A stretch of 12,575 nucleotides of DNA. Source: Flavobacteriaceae bacterium (lineage in GTDB: Bacteria > Bacteroidota > Bacteroidia > Flavobacteriales > Flavobacteriaceae). Below are positions 1 through 5,885 of the stretch, in pieces; position 1 is the stretch's first letter; every line of letters starts with the position of its first letter. Position numbers and translations under genes: made by a program. The stretch is taken from the NCBI GenBank assembly GCA_018662905.1, contig JABJFE010000090.1, positions 1-12,575 on the forward strand, written 5' to 3'. Below the pieces are notes generated by a model. That model saw only the letters and a list, made by a program, of their open reading frames with translations. It was not told where the DNA came from and did not search any database.

Positions 1-1443
1 AATGCTTCTAGAAATATTGAATACGTCATTTTTGAAGAAAAACCATCCTTTGACGATGAAAATGCTATTAAAAATCGATTAAACAGTTTTTTAAAGGAAT
101 CTAAAGTTTATAATAGTGTATCAAAACTTGAAGAAGTTACGTCAAGTTTGATAACTGCAAAAAATATTAAAGAATTTATAAACGAATACTCTGAAACAAG
201 TTTTGATTCTATTTATTTACCAAAAGGATCTCTTCCAGCAGATCATGCCAACTTGTTGTTTAACTTAAATAATAATCAAACTTACGGACCCTATCTTGAT
301 GGAGATTATTTTAAAATCTCTAGAATGTTAGATAAAAAAATTGGTGGATCTGTAAGGTCTAGTCATATTCTTTTGGCATACAAAGGATCTCAGAATGCTA
401 ATCCAAATGTAACTAGATCTAAAAAAGAAGCTAGAAAAGAAGCTAATAATATTTTAAGAAAAATCAGAAAATCTCCTGAAACTTTTACAGAACTCGCTTT
501 TGAATTTTCTGATGGTCCTTCCAAATCTAGAGGAGGTGATATAGGATTTGTTCAAGATGGAAATATGGTAAAGCCGTTTAATGATTTTATTTTTTCTAAA
601 AGAGTAGGATCAACAGGACTTGTTGAAACTGATTTTGGTTTTCACGTAATTAAGATAGTTGCTAAAGATGATTTAGTTTTGCTTGCTTCGATTACTGAAA
701 AAAATGTTCCCTCTGATGAAACAAGTGATAAAGTTTTCAATTCAGCTACAAAATTAGAAATGAACCTGTCAAAAGAAGGTAATTTAAATGCCTTAGCTGA
801 CAAAGATGATTATATCTTAAAAACGGTTAACGGTGTTCAAATTTTAGACAATGATTTCCCTGGTTTAAAAGATCAAAGAAGAATTGTACAATGGTTATTT
901 TCAGAAACAACTAATATTTCAGATTATAAGAGATTTGATTTGCCTAAGGGCGGATATTTAATTGCTCAAGTTACAGGCATGGTTGATGAAGGTGTTTCGA
1001 ATGTTCAGGATGTTTCTTACAAAGTGCTTCCAATGGTCTTAAAATCCAAGAAAGCAGATTTTATTATTAGTAAAAACGATAATTCTTTAAGTATTGAAAA
1101 GATAGCTGAAATGAACGGTGTCGATGTTAGAAAGGCGTTAGCTTTAAATCAAAAAAATGCAACTATTACTGGATCTGGTCTTGAACCTCTTGTAATTGGT
1201 TCTTCTTTTGGCACTTCTTTAAATCAAACTTCAGATTTTATTATTGGTGAAAACGGAGTTTATAAGTTAAAAGTCCTTAATAGAAAAGAAACAGGTTTTA
1301 AAGATGACTCAATTGATGCAAATTTTGTAGTATCCTATAAAAATCAGTTACTTAACTCAAATAGAACTTCTGCTTTTGCAAGAGTATATGAATCACTAAA
1401 AGAAAATGCAGAGGTTTCTGATAATAGATCGATTTATTATTAA
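1..1443 (+). CDS. PpiD/SurA-like periplasmic peptidyl-prolyl cis-trans isomerase, 5' truncated
   Basis: The reading frame is open from the first base, so the gene begins upstream of the window; 480 codons are visible. A TTG at 148 is only an internal codon, because the same frame reads without a stop from base 1. A parvulin-type rotamase (PPIC) domain spans about visible residues 119-220: it opens with SSHILLAYKG, has the EFSDGPSKSRGGDIGF core and closes with DFGFHVIKI. The stretch before it matches the linker of Bacteroidota PpiD-like proteins, usually around 700 residues with an N-terminal membrane anchor and SurA-like chaperone domain; that part is outside the window. The C-terminal 260 residues have no motif I can name but fit the family's C-terminal chaperone region. 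Expected role: folding of exported proteins in the periplasm. The stop codon overlaps that of the convergent DUF456 gene. The family is secure; whether it is orthologous to ppiD or surA is not. Confidence 0.88.
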   Translation, partial: NASRNIEYVIFEEKPSFDDENAIKNRLNSFLKESKVYNSVSKLEEVTSSLITAKNIKEFINEYSETSFDSIYLPKGSLPADHANLLFNLNNNQTYGPYLDGDYFKISRMLDKKIGGSVRSSHILLAYKGSQNANPNVTRSKKEARKEANNILRKIRKSPETFTELAFEFSDGPSKSRGGDIGFVQDGNMVKPFNDFIFSKRVGSTGLVETDFGFHVIKIVAKDDLVLLASITEKNVPSDETSDKVFNSATKLEMNLSKEGNLNALADKDDYILKTVNGVQILDNDFPGLKDQRRIVQWLFSETTNISDYKRFDLPKGGYLIAQVTGMVDEGVSNVQDVSYKVLPMVLKSKKADFIISKNDNSLSIEKIAEMNGVDVRKALALNQKNATITGSGLEPLVIGSSFGTSLNQTSDFIIGENGVYKLKVLNRKETGFKDDSIDANFVVSYKNQLLNSNRTSAFARVYESLKENAEVSDNRSIYY

Positions 1444-1931
1444 GCAATAACTCCTTTATATACTGTATAGAAGTATATAGCTAAAAATACAGTTGAAATA
1501 ATAAACTTTAGAGTTGTACCAACTACCAGTCCAATAAACGTTCCTAAGGCAGGTTTTAGAGCTAAACTAAAACTCGTTTTAACAATCAACTCGCCACTTA
1601 AAGCACCTAAAAAGGAACCTAGAATTAATCCAAATGGTCCACCAATAAATAGTCCTATAAATAATCCTATAGTAGCTCCAATCATTCCGTTTTTAGAACC
1701 TCCTAGATTTTTAAGTCCAATTATTGGAATGAAAATATCTAATATAAAAATGGCAAAAGCAATTAGAAAAGTAGAGATTATAAGTTGGTTACTAAAAGGT
1801 ATGTATGATGTAAAGTGAATTACTAGTATACCTAACCAACTCGATAATGGACCTGGAATTATTGGTGTGAAACTTCCTATTAAACCTATTAAGCAAAGAA
1901 TTAATCCTAAAATTAACAGAAAAATATCCAT
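1440..1931 (-). CDS. DUF456 family integral membrane protein
   Basis: This is a 163-residue, strongly hydrophobic protein of unknown function. It matches the DUF456 pattern: an N-terminal membrane helix followed by a short PIIPGP turn (about residues 23-28), a second hydrophobic region, then a long glycine-rich hydrophobic stretch (about 83-113) with GxxxG-like spacing ending in GALSGE, and a final membrane segment near the C-terminus. About four to five membrane segments can be seen. The ATG at 1931 is the first one consistent with an immediate membrane segment. The gene stands alone on the minus strand; it converges on the PPIase gene, sharing the bases TTAA for both stops, and diverges from the lipoprotein gene across 62 nt. 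The family assignment rests on length and the glycine pattern; no enzymatic residues are evident. Confidence 0.82.
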   Translation of the reverse strand: MDIFLLILGLILCLIGLIGSFTPIIPGPLSSWLGILVIHFTSYIPFSNQLIISTFLIAFAIFILDIFIPIIGLKNLGGSKNGMIGATIGLFIGLFIGGPFGLILGSFLGALSGELIVKTSFSLALKPALGTFIGLVVGTTLKFIISTVFLAIYFYTVYKGVIA

Positions 1932-1956
1932 ATTTTTTTTTAATAGATTATTTTTT

Positions 1957-1976
1957 TAAAATTATACTTAATTTTA
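1957..1976. repeat. 8-bp inverted repeat in a divergent intergenic region
   Basis: TAAAATTA and TAATTTTA form a perfect 8-bp inverted repeat around a 4-nt spacer (TACT), in the 62-nt gap between the divergent DUF456 and lipoprotein genes. Each outward-facing arm reads TAATTTTA on the strand of the gene it faces, one base off the Bacteroidota -7 element TAnnTTTG, and lies about 18-26 nt before the respective start codon. It could be a pair of back-to-back -7 elements, an operator, or chance in very AT-rich DNA. Confidence 0.25.
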
Positions 1977-1993
1977 GAATAAATAAATCAAAC

Positions 1994-2455
1994 ATGAAAT
2001 TAAAACAAGTTTTATTTTTATTGTTTTTAATTTTGGGTTGCAATTATAATCCAAAAAATTCTACTTTCCTTCCTCCAGAAGTTAAGTGGACAAATAATGA
2101 TGAACATCCCTCTATTGACGATTGTGATAAATACGACATTGAAATTGATAGAATAAATTGTTTTAAGTCCAAAATTATAACCTTGATTTATTCTAATATT
2201 AATTTAGAAGATAAGTTGGTGTCTAATAAAATAAATGATACTGTTTTTCTTTCATTGTTGATTGATGAATTAGGTCAGATTTCTTTATTAAATATTGATA
2301 ATTTAGATGGTGTTCTAATTGAAATTCCAGATATTGAATCAATTTTAACAAATTCATTAAAAAATATACCTTCTTTATATCCAGCTACTAAAACAAATTT
2401 AGGAATTCCAGTAAGCACTAAATTTCAATTACCTTTAATATTAAAATCAAATTAA
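1994..2455 (+). CDS. Small lipoprotein with a TonB C-terminal-like domain
   Basis: The product has 153 residues. Residues 1-15 form a lipoprotein signal peptide (MKLK, then a hydrophobic stretch) ending in ILG-C, so Cys16 should be lipidated. The residues after Cys16 are not acidic, so the Bacteroidota surface-export signal is not evident and a periplasm-facing location is more likely. The mature part has HPSIDDC, then eleven residues, then CF (Cys44 and Cys56). This recalls the P-x-x-x-x-C...CF pattern that precedes TonB C-terminal domains in Bacteroidota, and the later region (DELGQI, then a run leading to IPSLYPA) resembles a degenerate TonB_C fold. There is no proline-rich spacer or N-terminal membrane helix as in a true TonB, so energy transduction is doubtful. 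The gene lies just upstream of ruvC with 6 nt between stop and start, in the same reading frame. The lipoprotein call is firm; the domain call is tentative. Confidence 0.7.
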   Translation: MKLKQVLFLLFLILGCNYNPKNSTFLPPEVKWTNNDEHPSIDDCDKYDIEIDRINCFKSKIITLIYSNINLEDKLVSNKINDTVFLSLLIDELGQISLLNIDNLDGVLIEIPDIESILTNSLKNIPSLYPATKTNLGIPVSTKFQLPLILKSN

Positions 2456-2461
2456 TCTAAG

Positions 2462-3025
2462 TTGAAAATTCAAAAGGAAAAAATTATTTTAGGTATTGAC
2501 CCAGGAACAACTATAATGGGGTTTGGTTTAATAAAAGTAGTGGGTAATAAAATGAGTCTCTTATTGTTAAATGAACTCATTTTAAATAAACTCGATGATC
2601 ATTACTTAAGGTTAAAACATATTTTTGAAAGAACTATAGATCTGATAGAGAAGTACCATCCAGATGAGATTGCAATTGAAGCTCCTTTTTTTGGTAAAAA
2701 TGTTCAGTCTATGCTTAAGTTGGGCAGGGCACAAGGTGTTGCAATGGCCGCTGGATTATCAAAAGAAATTCCAATAACTGAATACTCGCCCAAAAAAATA
2801 AAGATGTCTATCACAGGAAATGGAAATGCATCTAAAGAGCAAGTTGCTAAAATGCTTCAAAGTTTACTTGGAATTAAAAAATTACCAAAAAATTTAGATT
2901 CCACCGATGGTTTAGCTGCAGCAGTATGTCACCTCTATAATCAAAATAATACATTAAGTTCTGAAAAAAATTATTCAGGTTGGAGTGCTTTTGTAAAGCA
3001 GAATGAGAAAAGAATAAAGAAATAA
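2462..3025 (+). CDS. ruvC: Crossover junction endodeoxyribonuclease RuvC
   Basis: RuvC resolves Holliday junctions by paired nicking as a dimer, together with RuvAB. The 187-residue length is normal for the family. All four acidic catalytic residues of the RNase H-like fold are visible: Asp13 in GIDPGTT, Glu73 in AIEAPFF, and Asp146 and Asp149 in LDSTDGLAAAVCH. The KLGRAQG and EYSPKKIKMSITGNG segments are also characteristic. The start must be TTG at 2462: the frame upstream hits the lipoprotein's TAA after only two codons (TCT AAG), and the first internal ATG falls after the catalytic GIDPG motif. No Shine-Dalgarno sequence is seen, so translation probably depends on reinitiation from the lipoprotein gene. 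The lysine-rich tail after about residue 165 lies outside the conserved domain. Confidence 0.96.
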   Translation: MKIQKEKIILGIDPGTTIMGFGLIKVVGNKMSLLLLNELILNKLDDHYLRLKHIFERTIDLIEKYHPDEIAIEAPFFGKNVQSMLKLGRAQGVAMAAGLSKEIPITEYSPKKIKMSITGNGNASKEQVAKMLQSLLGIKKLPKNLDSTDGLAAAVCHLYNQNNTLSSEKNYSGWSAFVKQNEKRIKK

Positions 3026-3064
3026 TTAATCAATTAAACTCTAATTTAATTAAAACAAGTTTTT

Positions 3065-4192
3065 GTGTCAGGAATATATATACATATACCATTTTGTAAA
3101 CAGGCCTGTCATTATTGTAATTATCATTTTTCAACTTCTTTAAAAAACAAGGAAAGTGTAATTAATTCAATGATAAAAGAAATTGAAATTAAGTCTATCG
3201 GAAATAATGATATGATTGAAACAATTTATTTTGGAGGAGGAACACCTTCTTTTTTTGACACATCAGAAATAAATAAAATTATCGATTCTATTTCTAAAAA
3301 ATTCAAAATTTCAACTAATCCTGAAATAACTTTGGAGGCAAATCCTGATGATTTATCAAGCATAAAAGTTAAAGAATTATCCAATAGTTTTATTAATAGA
3401 TTAAGTATCGGAATTCAATCTTTTAATGATAGAGAGCTTAAACTGATGAATAGGTCACACAATTCCAAGGAAGCAAAAAATTGTATAGATGATGCGTTAA
3501 AATATTATGATAATATCTCAATCGATTTAATCTTTGGTATGCCAGATAGTAATTTAAAAACATGGGAGTCTAATTTGAATTATGTAACGAGTTTGGATTT
3601 AAATCATATGTCTGCATATGCTTTAACTATTGAACCTAAAACAGCCCTTGAATCATTTGTTAAAAAAAATATTATTAAGCCATTGGATGAAGATTTAGTA
3701 TTTGAACAACATGAATTTATGTGTAATAAAATGTCAAAACATGAATATATAAATTATGAATTATCAAGTTTTGCAAAAAAAGGATATTTTTCAAAAAATA
3801 ACTCGGCATATTGGTTGAGAAAAAAATATATTGGAATAGGGCCATCAGCTCATAGTTTTGATGGTACTTATAGGAGTTGGAATGTTTCTAACAATGCATT
3901 ATATATCAAGGATATTACTAATAATAAAATGTTTTTTGAGAAAGAAAAACTTTCTATAATTGACAAGTATAATGAGTATGTTATGACTGGTTTAAGAACA
4001 TATTGGGGTATTTCACTAACATATTTAGAGAATAATTTCGGATCATCTTATAAGAAGCATTTTGAAAATAAAGTTATAAAATTTGTAGATTCATCACTTG
4101 TTGTAGTCAATAATGACGTTTTTACTTCTACTATTAAAGGTAAATTTCTTGCAGATGGAATAGCATCTGAATTATTTCTAATTAATCTTTAG
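3065..4192 (+). CDS. hemW: Radical SAM haem chaperone HemW (coproporphyrinogen III oxidase-like)
   Basis: The 375-residue protein begins IYIHIPFC and has the radical SAM CxxxCxxC motif at Cys11, Cys15 and Cys18, which binds a 4Fe-4S cluster. It also has the SAM-binding GGGTPS at 57-62, a NPDDL segment, RLSIGIQSFND, DLIFGMP and the HemW-type YIGIGPSAHSF. HemW proteins resemble HemN but act as haem-binding chaperones that deliver haem to respiratory enzymes rather than as oxidases; the CKQACHYCNYHFS form is the usual one in Bacteroidota HemW. The C-terminal part from about 290 matches the HemW winged-helix region. The start is GTG at 3065; an in-frame TAA at 3047 excludes any much longer form. 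It lies 39 nt after ruvC and probably belongs to the same transcript. Its last 11 nt overlap the convergent dipeptidase gene. Confidence 0.93.
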   Translation: MSGIYIHIPFCKQACHYCNYHFSTSLKNKESVINSMIKEIEIKSIGNNDMIETIYFGGGTPSFFDTSEINKIIDSISKKFKISTNPEITLEANPDDLSSIKVKELSNSFINRLSIGIQSFNDRELKLMNRSHNSKEAKNCIDDALKYYDNISIDLIFGMPDSNLKTWESNLNYVTSLDLNHMSAYALTIEPKTALESFVKKNIIKPLDEDLVFEQHEFMCNKMSKHEYINYELSSFAKKGYFSKNNSAYWLRKKYIGIGPSAHSFDGTYRSWNVSNNALYIKDITNNKMFFEKEKLSIIDKYNEYVMTGLRTYWGISLTYLENNFGSSYKKHFENKVIKFVDSSLVVVNNDVFTSTIKGKFLADGIASELFLINL

Positions 4193-5573
4193 ATAAATTT
4201 GTAAAATGGTAATAGAATTTTGATATTGTTTCAATTCCCTGTAAAAAATTTGAAACTCCGTAGTGTTCATTTGGCGAATGAATAGCATCACTATCTAATC
4301 CAAATCCCATTAATATAGTTTTGCTTTCAAGCTCTTGTTCAAAAAGTGCAATAATTGGGATACTTCCTCCGTCTCTTGTAGCAATTGGTTTTTTACTAAA
4401 TACATCTTCGTATGCTTTACTTGCTGCTTCAAAACCTATAGTATCAGTTGGAGCTACATAAGGCTGGCCACCATGATGTTCTGTCACTTTAACACTTACT
4501 GTTTTAGGAGTTATATTTTTTATATGTTTTGTAAAAAGCTCGTTAATTCTTTTCCAATTTTGTCCAGGAACTAATCTCATGGAAATTTTTGCAAAAGCTT
4601 TGCTTGGTAAAACAGTTTTAGCACCCTCTTCAATATATCCACCCCAAATTCCATTTACATCTAGAGCAGGTCTTATAGACTGTCTTTCTATGGTTGAATA
4701 ACCAGCTTCACCATGTTCTGCTATAAGTCCTATAGAATCTTTAAATTCATCAATGTTAAATGGTGTTAAATTCATTTCTTTTCTATCCTCCTCTGAAACC
4801 TCTATTACATTATCATAAAAACCTGGAATAGTGATTTTATTGTTTGAATCATGAAGAGAATTAATCATTTTGGATAAAACATTTATTGGATTAGCTACAG
4901 TTCCACCATAATGCCCAGAGTGTAAATCTCTATTTGGACCAGTTAACTCAACTTCCATATAAGATAATCCTCTTAATCCTGTTGTTATTGAAGGAATAGT
5001 TTTACTGATCATTCCTGTGTCAGAAACTAGAATTATATCATTAGACAGTTTTTCTTTGTTTTCTTTGACAAATAACTCAAGATTATCACTTCCGACTTCT
5101 TCTTCACCCTCAATCATAAATTTTACGTTGCAGGGTAAATCACCATTTTCTAACATGACTTCTATAGCTTTTAGATGCATAAACATTTGTCCTTTATCAT
5201 CACAGGCTCCTCTTGCAAAAATTGCTCCCTCAGGATGAATTTCTGTTTTTTTAATGTAAGGGTTGAAAGGATCTTGATCCCAGAGATTTAACGGATCTAC
5301 TGGCTGTACGTCATAGTGACCATAAACTAATATGGTTGGCAGATCTTTACTAATGATTTTCTCACCATATACAATCGGATGTCCCTTAGTTTCACAAATT
5401 TCACAATTATCTAAATCAAGTTTATTAAAATGTTTTTTTAATAATTCTGCAGCTGATCTAACATCTCGATCATGTTCAGGCTTAGCACTCACAGATGGAA
5501 TTCTTAGTAATTCAAACAATTCGTTTATAAATCGATTCTTATTTTCTTCTATGTAATTTTTGAAATTTTTCAC
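4182..5573 (-). CDS. M20 family metallopeptidase (dipeptidase)
   Basis: The 463-residue protein is full length for dinuclear-zinc M20 dipeptidases of the carnosinase-like group. The metal and catalytic residues can be read directly: His86 and Asp88 in GHYDVQP, Asp125 in GACDDKG (bridging ligand), Glu158/Glu159 in EGEEEVGS (general base and ligand), Asp185 in SDTGM, and His432 in the C-terminal HSPNEHYG. The lid/dimerisation domain occupies about 205-365 and contains the conserved RDLHSGHYGG. No signal peptide is present, so it should be cytoplasmic, cleaving di- or short peptides. The start is GTG at 5573, giving the usual family N-terminus (YIEENK...LLRIPSVSA); the frame stays open upstream into the tRNA region but offers no ATG. 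It is a single-gene unit, divergent from the tRNA and convergent with hemW (11-nt overlap). Exact substrate specificity cannot be read from the sequence. Confidence 0.94.
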   Translation of the reverse strand: MKNFKNYIEENKNRFINELFELLRIPSVSAKPEHDRDVRSAAELLKKHFNKLDLDNCEICETKGHPIVYGEKIISKDLPTILVYGHYDVQPVDPLNLWDQDPFNPYIKKTEIHPEGAIFARGACDDKGQMFMHLKAIEVMLENGDLPCNVKFMIEGEEEVGSDNLELFVKENKEKLSNDIILVSDTGMISKTIPSITTGLRGLSYMEVELTGPNRDLHSGHYGGTVANPINVLSKMINSLHDSNNKITIPGFYDNVIEVSEEDRKEMNLTPFNIDEFKDSIGLIAEHGEAGYSTIERQSIRPALDVNGIWGGYIEEGAKTVLPSKAFAKISMRLVPGQNWKRINELFTKHIKNITPKTVSVKVTEHHGGQPYVAPTDTIGFEAASKAYEDVFSKKPIATRDGGSIPIIALFEQELESKTILMGFGLDSDAIHSPNEHYGVSNFLQGIETISKFYYHFTNLSKD

Positions 5574-5653
5574 TTTAAATATTTTTGTAAATGTAATTAA
5601 ATCTTGTTTTTTAACATAGTAAAATTCATAGTGATATTTTATACAATCTTGCT

Positions 5654-5661
5654 TATATTTG
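5654..5661 (+). promoter_or_regulatory. Bacteroidota-type -7 promoter element for tRNA-Leu
   Basis: TATATTTG matches the Bacteroidota sigma-ABfr -7 consensus TAnnTTTG exactly and ends 8 nt before the first base of the tRNA, so transcription would start almost at the mature 5' end. A matching TTTG -33 element is not evident at the usual spacing, so only the -7 box is supported. Confidence 0.45.
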
Positions 5662-5669
5662 CCTGCTTT

Positions 5670-5751
5670 GCGGGTGTGGTGAAATTGGTAGACACGCTAG
5701 ACTTAGGATCTAGTGCTTAACGGCTTGGGGGTTCGAGTCCCTTCACCCGCA
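5670..5751 (+). tRNA. tRNA-Leu (anticodon UAG)
   Basis: An 82-nt cloverleaf can be folded. The acceptor stem is GCGGGTG (5670-5676) paired with CACCCGC (5744-5750), followed by discriminator A at 5751. The D arm contains TGGTGAAATTGGTAGACAC. The anticodon stem CTAGA/TCTAG encloses the loop CTTAGGA, giving anticodon TAG (reads CUN leucine codons, mainly CUA). The long variable arm is the class II form expected for leucine. The T loop is TTCGAGT on a stem of three G-C and two G-U pairs. The 3' CCA is not encoded (the next bases are CTT), so it must be added by nucleotidyltransferase. It is a single-gene unit between the divergent dipeptidase and the protease gene. Confidence 0.96.
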
Positions 5752-5755
5752 CTTT

Positions 5756-5785
5756 AAAAAACCTTTACTTTGTAAGGGTTTTTTT
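5756..5785 (+). terminator. Rho-independent terminator after tRNA-Leu
   Basis: A hairpin with stem CCTTTAC (5762-5768), loop TTT and GTAAGGG (5772-5778), with one G-U pair, extends through an A tract (5756-5761) paired with the following T tract (5779-5785). It starts 5 nt after the tRNA and separates it from the protease gene. Because it is flanked by A's on the left and T's on the right it could act in both directions, although no leftward gene lies immediately to its right. Confidence 0.85.
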
Positions 5786-5885
5786 GTTTTACATCAATAG
5801 TAATTAATTTAGTTTTAATAGTATATTTAAGTAAATCTATTAATTGCATGATTTTTGAATAAATCTTTAGTATATTCTATTATCA

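Noticed and set aside
148..150. TTG as the start of the PPIase gene
   Set aside because: The frame is open to base 1 and codes for family-like sequence before this codon, so the gene is truncated by the window edge.
4335..4574. 79-codon open frame on + inside the dipeptidase gene
   Set aside because: It is antisense to a clearly conserved M20 coding region, rich in Cys/Phe/Trp as expected of a shadow frame, with no recognisable domain.
5017..5556. Two short + frames (5017-5238 and 5332-5556) antisense to the dipeptidase N-terminal half
   Set aside because: Both lie opposite conserved metal-binding motifs and have serine-rich, featureless translations.
5574..5669. Upstream extension of the dipeptidase frame towards the tRNA
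   Set aside because: The frame is open but has no ATG, GTG or TTG that gives a family-like N-terminus, and it would run into the tRNA promoter and gene.
5850..5878. Possible promoter for prc (TTTTTG at 5852 and TATATTCT at 5871)
   Set aside because: The spacing is too short for a -33/-7 pair and the second box differs from TAnnTTTG at two conserved positions; I cannot support a promoter call.
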